Source: Caulobacter rhizosphaerae (GTDB taxonomy: Bacteria; Pseudomonadota; Alphaproteobacteria; Caulobacterales; Caulobacteraceae). Taken from it: a stretch of DNA of 64,000 bases. Positions 28,856 through 37,733 of this stretch are shown here, piece by piece. Numbering within the stretch: the first letter of the stretch is position 1; every line of letters starts with the position of its first letter. A model generated the notes under the pieces. That model made no database searches and was not told the DNA's origin. It saw nothing but the letters and a program-made list of their open reading frames with translations. The DNA lies in the NCBI RefSeq assembly GCF_010977555.1, contig NZ_CP048815.1, forward strand, positions 186,001-250,000. The letters run 5' to 3'. A program made the translations under genes and the position numbers.

Positions 28856-29724
28856 GCTCCTGTCGCAAAACTCACCGCGCGTGGTGGGCCGGATTGCTGC
28901 TTGGCGTTTGCCAGTCAGCCGCCGTCGGCGGTCCAGCCTTCGCTCAAGCGCTCGACGCTCCCGATCCGCGCATCAAGATCGTCGATTATGATCCCTTGCG
29001 AGTGGTCCGGGTGGTGGGCGCCCTTCGCACCGCCACGCAGATCGTGCTGGACCAAGATGAGGTGATCGAACAGGTGGCGCTGGGCGACTCCGACGGATGG
29101 GAAGTCGCCGCCCAAGCCAACACCCTGTTTATCAAGCCCAAGGCGGCGCGCGCGCCGACCAATCTGATCGTCACCGCCAAGGCCGGCGCGGAACGTCGGC
29201 ACTATACGTTCGAGCTTACCACCCGCGGCGCGGCGGCTGGTCGCAAAGCGGTCGACACCGTTTTCGGATTCCGCTTCCGCTATCCCGAGCAGGACCGTGC
29301 GCGCCTTGCCCAGGTTCTTGCCGCCCAGGCCCAGGCGCTGGATCAGAAACTGGTCCAGTTAAGGCTGGAGCGCGGTGTCGTGGAAGGACCGCGCAACCTT
29401 GCCTACGTGCTGCAAGGGTCAACGACGATCGCCCCCTCGGAGGTCAGCGACAACGGGCGCTTCACCGTCATGCGGTTCCCCGGAGCGCGGGCTGTTCCGG
29501 CCGTCTACGTCGTGGATGAGGCCGGCGCCGAAGCGCTTGTGCCTTTCGACGTCCGCGGTGAATTCGTGGTTGTCCATAGGGTCGTGCCAATGCTGCGCCT
29601 GCGCCTCGGGCGCGAGGTGTTGTGCATCATCAACGAGGGCGTCACCGCCTACGGGGTCGACCTTGGGACCGGCACGGCGTCTCCACAGGTCCAGCGTACG
29701 ATCAAGGAAGCCACGCGCCCATGA
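28852..29724 (+). CDS. virB9: VirB9-like outer-membrane core protein
   Basis: A 290-residue secreted protein. The signal peptide ends near GPAFAQALDAP. The N-terminal domain contains the family motif DPRIKIVDYDPLRVVRVVG, and the C-terminal beta-sandwich contains AYVLQGSTTIAPSEVSDNGR (variant of 'Y.....D....P..V.DDG..T'). It forms the outer-membrane core with VirB7 and VirB10. Overlaps both neighbours as ATGA. Confidence 0.95.
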   Translation: MSSCRKTHRAWWAGLLLGVCQSAAVGGPAFAQALDAPDPRIKIVDYDPLRVVRVVGALRTATQIVLDQDEVIEQVALGDSDGWEVAAQANTLFIKPKAARAPTNLIVTAKAGAERRHYTFELTTRGAAAGRKAVDTVFGFRFRYPEQDRARLAQVLAAQAQALDQKLVQLRLERGVVEGPRNLAYVLQGSTTIAPSEVSDNGRFTVMRFPGARAVPAVYVVDEAGAEALVPFDVRGEFVVVHRVVPMLRLRLGREVLCIINEGVTAYGVDLGTGTASPQVQRTIKEATRP

Positions 29725-30869
29725 CCGAATCTTCGCCTCCGGAGCCTGGCCCGCAGGTCGAGCCGGATGTCGCCTCGATGCAGGAGCGTGCGATTTCCCC
29801 GGTCGCCGGGCGCTCTGGGGCCGCGCACCCCAGAAAATGGCTCGCCATGAGCGCCATGATCGTCGGCTGCGGCGTCTTCTACGCCGCCACGGCCAACACC
29901 GACCGGCCCAAATCGGCCAAGCCGCGTTCGCAACCTCCTCGACAGCTTGTGTTCTTCCAGGGCGCCAAAACGCCTACGGCCCCCGCTCCGACGCTCGCCT
30001 CGCCGGGGCCGGACGCGCCCCAGCTCCTAACCGATCGGCCCGATCCGGCGGCGCCAGCTCTGTCGCTTGTGGATGAGGTCGGGGATCGGGAAAGTGGCGC
30101 CTACAGTCAAGCGTATCGGCCGCCAGGGTCTCCGCACGGCCAGATCGCCGAGACCTCGCCCCTGATGGCCTATTCGCGGCAAGCCACGGAGCCCACAGCG
30201 CCGCGCTTGATGGCTCTGAACCACGACGCACCGGGTCAAGAGCGGGCAGGGACGGGCGAACTGGATCAACTGCGCCAAGGCTCGACTTTGGGCCGCGCCA
30301 TGGCCAGGTCGGTGGGCGACCGCAACTTCATGATCCTGGCCGGCACGACGATTCCTTGCGTGCTGCTTACGGCGATGGACACCGCGACGCCAGGTTATGT
30401 CAGCTGCGTCGTTCCCACCGACGTCTATTCCGACAACGGCGCCGTCGTTCTGCTGGAAAAGGGATCCAGGGTGCTGGGCGAGTATCGTTCGGCCATGCGA
30501 CAGGGCCAGCGACGGCTCTTCGTGCTTTGGACACGAGCGGTCACGCCAGGGGGCGTGGCGATCGCCTTGGCTTCGCCGGGGGTCGACGCTTTGGGCCGCG
30601 CCGGCTTTGACGGCGCCGTCGACAACCATTTCTGGACCCGGTTTGGCGGCGCCTTGATGTTGTCGATCGTCGATGACGCCGTCTTTGCGGCGGCCGGGCG
30701 ACAGGACAGCTCCCAAATCGTGCGACCGTCTTCCGACGCGGCGGCGGTGGCCTTGGAGGGCTCGATCGGCGTCGGGCCGTCGCTGACCAAGGCGCAAGGC
30801 GAGAAGGTCACGATCTTCGCCGCCCAGGATTTCGACTTTTCCAATGTCTACGATCTGCGGAGCCGGTGA
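29721..30869 (+). CDS. virB10: VirB10-like core protein (TrbI family)
   Basis: A 382-residue protein spanning the envelope. A short cytoplasmic N-terminus is followed by one membrane segment (RKWLAMSAMIVGCGVFYAAT, about 38-58), then a long Pro-rich periplasmic linker and the beta-barrel domain. The latter starts around ILAGTTIPCVLLTAMDTATP, with SCVVPTDVYSDNG and LEKGSRVLGEYRSAMRQGQR as TrbI/VirB10 hallmarks. It senses VirB4/VirB11/VirD4 energy and gates the channel. Starts on the virB9 stop; ends on the virB11 start. Confidence 0.96.
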   Translation: MTESSPPEPGPQVEPDVASMQERAISPVAGRSGAAHPRKWLAMSAMIVGCGVFYAATANTDRPKSAKPRSQPPRQLVFFQGAKTPTAPAPTLASPGPDAPQLLTDRPDPAAPALSLVDEVGDRESGAYSQAYRPPGSPHGQIAETSPLMAYSRQATEPTAPRLMALNHDAPGQERAGTGELDQLRQGSTLGRAMARSVGDRNFMILAGTTIPCVLLTAMDTATPGYVSCVVPTDVYSDNGAVVLLEKGSRVLGEYRSAMRQGQRRLFVLWTRAVTPGGVAIALASPGVDALGRAGFDGAVDNHFWTRFGGALMLSIVDDAVFAAAGRQDSSQIVRPSSDAAAVALEGSIGVGPSLTKAQGEKVTIFAAQDFDFSNVYDLRSR

Positions 30870-31870
30870 TGCCAAGCGACACCGCCGTCCTTGATCACTA
30901 TCTCGCGCCGCTGCGGCCCCATCTGGCGTGCGACGATGTCACCGAGTTGGTCATCAACGGGCCCGGCGAGTTCGCCGTCGAGCGCGCGGGTTCCTGGCGA
31001 TGGTTTCAGGAACCTCTACTGACGAGCCAATGGCTACGGACGCTCGCGGTGGCGGCCGCCGCGGCGAGCGCGCAGGACGTCAATCCCGAGCGGCCGCTCT
31101 GCTCAACGGTGTTGCCCACGGGTGAACGTTGTCAGATCGTCCTGCCGCCGGCCGCCGAGGAGGTGTCCCTGACCCTGCGCAAGGCCTCTCCGATCGCATG
31201 GGGGCTGGAAGATTTCGCAGCGGCGGGCCTTTTTGATTCAGCGGTGCGCGCCACGTCCCACCTTCGCGCCGACGAGATGCTGTTGACGAGCCTGCGCGAT
31301 GCGGCCCGCTGGGACGAGTTCCTGAGAACGGCGGTGTCGAGCCGGCGCAACATCTTGATCTCCGGTCCGACCGGTTCGGGCAAGACCACCTTGGCCAAGG
31401 CGCTTGTCCAGCTCATAGCCGATGAGGAGCGCCTGATCACGATCGAGGATGTCCGCGAGCTGGTCGTGCCGCATCGCAACGCCGTCCATCTGCTCTACGC
31501 CAAGGGCGATCAAGGCCTGGCTCGGGTCGGGCCAAGAGATCTGCTGGAAGCCGCCCTGCGCATGCGACCCGACCGCATCCTGCTGCAGGAACTGCGCGAC
31601 TCCAGCGCCTTCTTCTTCCTGCGAAACGTCAATTCGGGGCATCCCGGATCGATCACCACCATTCACGCCGACAGCGCCCTTCTCGCCTTCGAGCAGTTGA
31701 CCCTGCTGATCAAGGAGAGCGAGGGCGGAAGGGACCTGGCGCGTGAGGACATCCGCGCCCTGCTGCACACGCTGATCGATGTCGTGGTGCAAATGCACCG
31801 TGTCGGCGAGCGCTATCGCATCACCGAGGTCTATTTTGAACCCGATCGCAAGCGCGCCCTGGCCTCTTAA
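30869..31870 (+). CDS. virB11: VirB11-like hexameric ATPase
   Basis: A 333-residue ATPase of the VirB11/PulE family. Walker A ILISGPTGSGKTTLAKALVQ is at about residue 164, with the Asp box ITIEDVRELVVP and Walker B-type RMRPDRILLQELRDS followed by the His box SGHPGSITTIHADSA. It switches the machine between pilus assembly and DNA transfer. The ATG at 30869 overlaps the virB10 stop (TGATG); a GTG one codon earlier is possible. The end overlaps virD4 by about 35 bases. Confidence 0.96.
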   Translation: MPSDTAVLDHYLAPLRPHLACDDVTELVINGPGEFAVERAGSWRWFQEPLLTSQWLRTLAVAAAAASAQDVNPERPLCSTVLPTGERCQIVLPPAAEEVSLTLRKASPIAWGLEDFAAAGLFDSAVRATSHLRADEMLLTSLRDAARWDEFLRTAVSSRRNILISGPTGSGKTTLAKALVQLIADEERLITIEDVRELVVPHRNAVHLLYAKGDQGLARVGPRDLLEAALRMRPDRILLQELRDSSAFFFLRNVNSGHPGSITTIHADSALLAFEQLTLLIKESEGGRDLAREDIRALLHTLIDVVVQMHRVGERYRITEVYFEPDRKRALAS

Positions 31871-33704
31871 GGCGGCCGCCTTGTTCGGCGCGGCTATGCT
31901 CGTGGCGAGCACGGCTTCCGCCGTCACGATTATCGTCGCGCTGGCGGGCTTGCATCGGCTGTCACCAGACATCGACTGGCGCACGGCTCCGGCCTGGTTT
32001 TGGTACTATCGCGCCGATCCCAACGTTGAACGCTGGGTCAAGGTCGGCGCGCTGGTGGCCTGCGTCGTGCTGCTTCTGGCCGGTCTGTTCATCGCCCAAG
32101 GCTTGCGTCGCCCCCTCTACGGTCGGGCGCGCTTTGCCGGAGAGTCTGAGATTGTCGCCGGCGGGCTGCGCGCCCGAAAAGGGATCGTCCTTGGCCGCGC
32201 CAACGGCCGGTTCCTGGTGTTTGGCGGGTCAGAGCACGTGATGCTCTACGCCCCCACCCGCACAGGCAAGGGCGTGGGTGTGGTGATCCCCAATCTCCTC
32301 AATTGGCCGGACTCGGTCGTTGTTCTGGATGTGAAGCGTGAGAACTGGGCCGCCACGGCGGGTTTTCGCGCCGCCCATGGCCAAAGGGTTGTGCTGTTTG
32401 ACCCCTTGGCTTCAGACGGGGCCACCGCGCGCTATAATCCGCTGGCCCATATCGACCGGGGCGATCCGATCGCCACGGTCGATGAGCTCCAGCGCATCGC
32501 CACGATGCTTTTCCCCGCGCCGCCCCGGAGCGATCCCTTTTGGGCTGAAGCCGCGCGCACAGGCTTTATCGGCGTGGGCGCCATGGTGGCCCAGACTTCA
32601 AGCCTGCCTTTCACCCTGGGCGAAATCCTTCGTCAGCTGACCACCGCAGAGCCCAAGGGCCGGTTGATGGATCTGGTCCAGCAGCGCTCGCGGACCGAAA
32701 ATCCCCTGTCGCCTGGTTGCGTCAGCGCCCTGTCGGACTTTTGCGCAGCGGCCGATACGACCTTCGCCTCCATTCGCCAGACGCTCACCGCCCGCCTGGG
32801 CCTGTGGCTCAATCCCCTGGTCGATCAGGCGACCTCCGCCTGTGACTTTGATCTGCGGACCCTGCGCGAGTGTCGGCAATCAATCTATCTGGCCGCGGCG
32901 CCGGAGAATCTTGTCCGCGTCGCCCCGCTCTACAGCTTGCTGCTGCAACAGCTTGTCGACCTTAACACGCGCTGCTTGCCGGCCCAGGACAAGGAAGGGC
33001 CGCAGGTTCTGGTCGTGCTCGACGAGTTCGCGCGCCTGGGCCAAGCCCAGGCCATCGCTCATGGCTTTTCCTTCGTCGCCGGATACGGCCTGCGCCTGCT
33101 GGCGGTCCTTCAAAGCCCCTCGCAGCTTCGCGCCCAGTATGGGGCGGACCTGGCCGAGGAGATCATGACCAACTGCGGTGTGGAGGTTGCTTTCGCGCCC
33201 AAGGACATAACCGCGGCCCAGTCCCTCAGCGATCGGTTGGGCTTCCACGGCGCGCCGTCTCAGTCGAAGACCAGACCCCAGGGCCTTGGCAGCGGATCGC
33301 GCAGCGTGAGCCAGTCTGAACAGCGACGCGCGCTAATGTGGCCTCAGGAACTGCTGACCATGCCGCAAGACCAGCTGTTGGTGTTGCGCGGAGGCATGGC
33401 CCCGATCCGCGGGCGCAAGATCATCTATTTTCGCGACAAGGCCTTTCGGCCGCGTCTCTTGGCGCCACCGCAGGTCCAGCCCGTCGCCGGGGCCGGGGCC
33501 GGGGCCGCGGCGACGAGCCCGCCAGGGATTGTGCTGCGCGACATGACGCCTGACGAAATCTCGGGGCGAACACCCCTACGGCTCGACCAGGTCGATCCCA
33601 ATGACATGGCCCCGCCCCTGCAGGGTGCGATGACCCTGGCTGAGGTCGAGGCCTGGGCCGTCGCCTATCTCGACCACGCCGCGACCGACAGGTCGGCGCG
33701 ATGA
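31836..33704 (+). CDS. virD4: VirD4/TraG coupling protein
   Basis: A 622-residue type IV coupling protein that delivers the relaxase-DNA complex to the channel. Two N-terminal membrane segments (around residues 10-35 and 65-90) are followed by the TraG/VirD4 ATPase. Walker A-type APTRTGKGVGVVIPNLLNWP is near residue 138 and Walker B LVVLDEFARLG near 391. The likely start is TTG at 31836 with GAGG upstream, inside the end of virB11; ATG at 31896 would remove the first membrane segment's beginning. Its presence beside virB1-11 shows that the system transfers DNA, not only proteins. Confidence 0.95.
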   Translation: MNPIASAPWPLKAAALFGAAMLVASTASAVTIIVALAGLHRLSPDIDWRTAPAWFWYYRADPNVERWVKVGALVACVVLLLAGLFIAQGLRRPLYGRARFAGESEIVAGGLRARKGIVLGRANGRFLVFGGSEHVMLYAPTRTGKGVGVVIPNLLNWPDSVVVLDVKRENWAATAGFRAAHGQRVVLFDPLASDGATARYNPLAHIDRGDPIATVDELQRIATMLFPAPPRSDPFWAEAARTGFIGVGAMVAQTSSLPFTLGEILRQLTTAEPKGRLMDLVQQRSRTENPLSPGCVSALSDFCAAADTTFASIRQTLTARLGLWLNPLVDQATSACDFDLRTLRECRQSIYLAAAPENLVRVAPLYSLLLQQLVDLNTRCLPAQDKEGPQVLVVLDEFARLGQAQAIAHGFSFVAGYGLRLLAVLQSPSQLRAQYGADLAEEIMTNCGVEVAFAPKDITAAQSLSDRLGFHGAPSQSKTRPQGLGSGSRSVSQSEQRRALMWPQELLTMPQDQLLVLRGGMAPIRGRKIIYFRDKAFRPRLLAPPQVQPVAGAGAGAAATSPPGIVLRDMTPDEISGRTPLRLDQVDPNDMAPPLQGAMTLAEVEAWAVAYLDHAATDRSAR

Positions 33705-33734
33705 AGCCTTGCGACCTTTCAAAAGGAGTCTCCA

Positions 33735-34964
33735 ATGGCCCGCGGCCCCAAGCCAGCCCGTCGGTCGAACTCAAAAGCCGACCAGGATCTCGCCAACACC
33801 CTTGCGCCGGCTCCAGACGAGCATCCCGCCCCCTCGCGCGCCAGGCGCCAGGCGGGGGACCAGCCTCCCTCCTGGGCGCAGCTCTTGAGGTTCGCCGCGC
33901 CCGCGCAGGGGCCGAAAAGTCGGAAGACGGCCGCCCAGCCGGTGCTGGTCAAAGGCGTCCTGCCCGCCAGCATCGCAAACCAGTATGTTGCGCGCCCAGG
34001 ACTGCTGCGACGCCATATCGACTACTACGAAGGCGAGGCGGACCGCCGGCCCGCCTTCAGAGATCGCGGCGGCGGCCTGGTCGCGTATCGCGTCGACTCC
34101 GCGACGGTGATCTCGCTGGTGGCGATCGCCAGTCATCGCAACTGGCGAGACTTGAAGGTCACCGGTGATCGATCCTTTCGGCGGGCCGTCTGGTTGGAAG
34201 CTATGCGTGCGGGCCTCCACGTCAGAGGATATCGGCCAAGTGCGCGGGACCGCGAGGCCGCCCTGGCGCTTGAAACCCTTCCGGCCGCCCCGAAGAGGGT
34301 GGGCCAGCGTTCAGGGGCGCGCAACGCGCCGGACCGCGCCGCTCAAGAATCGAGCCCAGAACGCAAGGCGGCGTCTCGCGTCCACCGCGATCCAGCGCTG
34401 ACGTTCCAACGGGGCGTCTCGGGGGTGCTGGTGGAACATGGCCATGCGCCCTATCAGCACCAGCCCGGCGCCAAATCCACGCCGTTCGTTCGCGTGGACA
34501 TTGGCGCGGCCAAGCCCTTCGAGGTCTGGGGCGTAGATCTATCCAAGACGCTTCAGGGGGCGAAGGTTCAGCCAGGCGACGCCATCACCCTTAGCTGGCA
34601 CGGCGCTGACTATAGCGACGTTCGCATTGAGAAGGTCGCGCCCGCGTCCCGCTCGCCAAAGCGTGCACGTCACCCCGACCCGACGCAACCGTCCAAGGCC
34701 GTGGGAGCCAATCCTGAAGGGCGCGACCCGGTTTCGGCGCCGGCCCAGGCGCGCCTGGCCGTCATCGACGCCGTCGCCCGCGCCAAGCTCGACCAGCCGC
34801 GCGATCGCGCCCAGATCGCCGCCGCCGCCGCCGCCAAGCTGGCTGAACACATGGCCCGTGGTCGCAGCTTCACCGCGCCGAAAGTGATCGAAAGAGCCGT
34901 TCATCCCAGTCTCGACCTGGGTCCGACCAGACCCGCGCCGACGGCCCAAGGCCGCGTCCGCTAG
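33735..34964 (+). CDS. LPD7-domain conjugal accessory protein
   Basis: A 409-residue soluble, Arg/Ala-rich protein. Its middle part (about residues 95-180) matches the LPD7 type of mobile-element domain: FRDRGGGLVAYRVDSATVIS, then NWRDLKVTGDRSFRRAVWLE and GLHVRGYRPS. A C-terminal module contains GVLVEHGHAPYQHQPGAKST, FEVWGVDLSKTLQ and QPGDAITLSW, seen in other relaxase-associated proteins. It lies between virD4 and the relaxase, with RBS AAAAGGAG at 33720. A role in DNA processing is inferred from domain and context. Confidence 0.75.
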   Translation: MARGPKPARRSNSKADQDLANTLAPAPDEHPAPSRARRQAGDQPPSWAQLLRFAAPAQGPKSRKTAAQPVLVKGVLPASIANQYVARPGLLRRHIDYYEGEADRRPAFRDRGGGLVAYRVDSATVISLVAIASHRNWRDLKVTGDRSFRRAVWLEAMRAGLHVRGYRPSARDREAALALETLPAAPKRVGQRSGARNAPDRAAQESSPERKAASRVHRDPALTFQRGVSGVLVEHGHAPYQHQPGAKSTPFVRVDIGAAKPFEVWGVDLSKTLQGAKVQPGDAITLSWHGADYSDVRIEKVAPASRSPKRARHPDPTQPSKAVGANPEGRDPVSAPAQARLAVIDAVARAKLDQPRDRAQIAAAAAAKLAEHMARGRSFTAPKVIERAVHPSLDLGPTRPAPTAQGRVR

Positions 34965-34987
34965 GCTGCACGGATGGGAGGCGGCTC

Positions 34988-37660
34988 ATGGCGATGTATC
35001 ATCTTGCGGTCAAGATCATTGGGCGAGCCAAGGGTTCTCGCGCTGTATCCGCCGCAGCCTACCGCGCAGGCGCGCGCCTCTATGATGAGGGCTTGTGTAA
35101 AATCCATGACTTCACCCGCAAACAGCACGTCGTCCATTCCGAAATCATCGCGCCTTGCGCTGCGGCGCGTAGGGCTTGGCCTGGTCAAGCTCACCTGTGG
35201 AACGCGGTGGAAGCCGCTGAGAAGCACAAGAACGCCCAGCTTGCGCGCGAGGTCGTGGTGGCCATTCCGCCCGAGCTTGGTCAACAACGCGGCATCGTCT
35301 TGGTTCGCGATTGGGTGCGGCGAACCTTTGTCGACCAGGGCATGATCGCCGACCTCAATGTCCACTGGGACGTGGCTGGCGACGGCAAGGCCAATCCGCA
35401 CGCCCACATCATGCTCACCATGCGGCGCGTCGTCGAGACACCCGGCTCCGTCAGCTTCGGCCTCAAGGCTCGCGAGTGGAACAAACCGTCCTTCTTGATG
35501 AACTGGCGCCAAACCTGGGCTGAGCAGGTCAACGAAAGCCTTGCCCGTGCCAATGTCGATGCACGTATCGATCATCGGTCCTATCGGGCGCAAGGAATTT
35601 GGCTCGATCCCCAGCGGCATTTGGGGCGCGCCGCTTTGGAAGCGGATCGTCGGGGTCGGCCCTCCGCCAAGGTGCAGGCTTACCGCGACACAGCGCGGCG
35701 AAACGGCGAGCGTCTGATGGCCCATCCCGAGATCGGCCTTGCAGCGATCACTCATCAGCAGGCCACCTTCACGGCCAATGACCTTGCGCGCTTTGCCCAC
35801 TACCACAGCGACTCCAAGGCCCAGTTCGACGGGGTGTTGAGCGCTCTGCGCCAGTCGCCGGCGCTTGTCGCCCTGGGACGCGATGCTCGGGGCGATGAAC
35901 GCTACACCAGCCTGGACATGCTGGGCGTCGAACAACGGTTGGACGACGCCGCGGCGATGATGGCGAGGATGCGGAGCCATGCGGTAAATCCAGGCTTCGT
36001 CGCCGAAGCGCTGCTCGCCGCCCGGCACGACGGCCTGACCCTGTCCAAGGAGCAGCGCGCGGCTGTCGATTTCATGACCAGGCCATCGGCCCTTTCGACG
36101 GTCGTCGGCTACGCTGGGGCCGGCAAGGGCGTGGCGCTTGGGGTGGCGCGGCGCGCGTGGGCCGCCCAGGGCTACCGGGTCCAGGGTGCGGCCTTGTCGG
36201 GAATAGCCGCCGAAAACCTGCAAGAGGCAGCGGCCATACCGTCACGGACCCTGGCCAGCCTCGAACAAGCCTGGTCGCAGGGCCGCGATGGTTTGACCGA
36301 GCGCGACGTGCTGGTGATCGATGAGGCAGGATTGGTGGGATCCCGCCAGATGCAAAGCGTCTTCGACCACGCCCTTCGCGCCGGCGCCAAGATCGTTCTG
36401 GTGGGCGACGTCGAACAACTCCAGGCGATCCAAGCGGGCGCGGCGTTTCGTTTGATCGCCCAACGCCATGGCGCGGCTGAAATCACCAAGATCCGAAGGC
36501 AACTGCAGTCATGGCAGGCGGCGGCCACCTTGGCCATGGCCGACGGCCGCACGGAGGCGGCGCTGGACGCCTACCGAGACGCTGGACATGTTCACGCCCA
36601 TGAAGACAGCCAAGCTGCGCAAGACGCCATGATCGCGCGCTGGGCGGCGGACCGGCAAAGCCACCCCAGCCACTCGCAACTGCTCCTGGCCCATGGTCGC
36701 GACGAGGCGCAGCGCCTTAATCAATCTGCCCGGCTGCAGCTCAAGGCCGAAGGCGCGCTGGGGCCCGATCATCGCATCGCCACCGCTGAGGGCGAACGCT
36801 TGTTTGCTGTCGGCGATCGCGTCTTCTTCCGACGAAACGCACGCGAACTGGGTGTCAAGAATGGCACGGCCGCAACGATTGCGGGCATCCAGGACATGAC
36901 TTTGAAGGCGCGCCTGGACGATGGTCGGCTCGTCGCCGTTGACCTGACGGTCTACGACCATCTCGACCACGGCTACGCCACCACCGTTCACCGCGCTCAG
37001 GGTGTGACCGTGGATCGGGTCTACTTCCTGGCCAGTCAGGGCGCTGATCGTCATGCCGCCTATGTGGCTCTCAGCCGACACCGACATGCGGTCTGGCTGC
37101 ACTATGGCCGCGATCAATTCTCTTCGTATGGCGACTTGGCGCGCTCCCTGGGTCGGGACCGTCCAAAGGACATGGCTTTGGACTATATGGGCCTTCTTGC
37201 AGACCATCGTGACCAGGTCAGGTCGCCGCTCTCAGGTGAACCGCGTACCTTTGGCCGCGCGCGCTCCGACGTGCAGCGCATCGACGCCCATCCGCACGTG
37301 ACACGTTTGCTGGAGCGTTACGCAGCGATCGTCCTGGATCTCCAGCGCTCGCATCGACAGGACATGGACTTGGCGAGGGCGCGGAGGGGTGACCTGGAAC
37401 AGGTCACCAAAGCGATCATGCAGCTGTGGCCCGGGGCCGCGCACGACTTAGCCAGGGTCATTGAGAAGAATCCTGGCTTGCTCGGCTGGGCCGCCCAAGG
37501 GCGAGGTGAGGCCGCCGCCGCCGCTCTGGTCGCTCATCGGGACCGCACGCGCGCCTCCGCCGCGGACGGCGTAGCCTTGTCTGTTCACCCGCCAGGAACG
37601 GGCGCGACGCCCCGTTCCGCACGACGGCGCGAGCGATCCTTGAGCCCACAAGCGCCTTGA
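34988..37660 (+). CDS. traA: TraA-type relaxase/helicase (MobA/MobL family)
   Basis: An 890-residue two-part enzyme that nicks the transfer origin and unwinds the strand. The N-terminal relaxase has the candidate tyrosine in VSAAAYRAGARLYDE (about residue 24) and the HUH metal motif NPHAHIMLTMR (about 136). The C-terminal RecD-like helicase has Walker A GYAGAGKGVALG near 374, Walker B VLVIDEAGLVGSRQ near 441 and a UvrD-C-like end (DHGYATTVHRAQGVTVDRVY). The P-loop reads GKG where GKS or GKT is usual in TraA. ATG at 34988 or 34994. No oriT was identified. Confidence 0.92.
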   Translation: MAMYHLAVKIIGRAKGSRAVSAAAYRAGARLYDEGLCKIHDFTRKQHVVHSEIIAPCAAARRAWPGQAHLWNAVEAAEKHKNAQLAREVVVAIPPELGQQRGIVLVRDWVRRTFVDQGMIADLNVHWDVAGDGKANPHAHIMLTMRRVVETPGSVSFGLKAREWNKPSFLMNWRQTWAEQVNESLARANVDARIDHRSYRAQGIWLDPQRHLGRAALEADRRGRPSAKVQAYRDTARRNGERLMAHPEIGLAAITHQQATFTANDLARFAHYHSDSKAQFDGVLSALRQSPALVALGRDARGDERYTSLDMLGVEQRLDDAAAMMARMRSHAVNPGFVAEALLAARHDGLTLSKEQRAAVDFMTRPSALSTVVGYAGAGKGVALGVARRAWAAQGYRVQGAALSGIAAENLQEAAAIPSRTLASLEQAWSQGRDGLTERDVLVIDEAGLVGSRQMQSVFDHALRAGAKIVLVGDVEQLQAIQAGAAFRLIAQRHGAAEITKIRRQLQSWQAAATLAMADGRTEAALDAYRDAGHVHAHEDSQAAQDAMIARWAADRQSHPSHSQLLLAHGRDEAQRLNQSARLQLKAEGALGPDHRIATAEGERLFAVGDRVFFRRNARELGVKNGTAATIAGIQDMTLKARLDDGRLVAVDLTVYDHLDHGYATTVHRAQGVTVDRVYFLASQGADRHAAYVALSRHRHAVWLHYGRDQFSSYGDLARSLGRDRPKDMALDYMGLLADHRDQVRSPLSGEPRTFGRARSDVQRIDAHPHVTRLLERYAAIVLDLQRSHRQDMDLARARRGDLEQVTKAIMQLWPGAAHDLARVIEKNPGLLGWAAQGRGEAAAAALVAHRDRTRASAADGVALSVHPPGTGATPRSARRRERSLSPQAP

Positions 37661-37733
37661 AACAAGTCGCTAGGGGGCGCCGGTCAGGCAGGCATTCGGC
37701 TTTGGCGTCCTGGAAGACATCAATCCGACTGGC

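Noticed and set aside
33701..34168. Frame starting on the virD4 stop codon (ATGA)
   Set aside because: Its translation is Arg/Pro-rich shadow sequence; the frame from 33735 has a strong ribosome site and LPD7 motifs.
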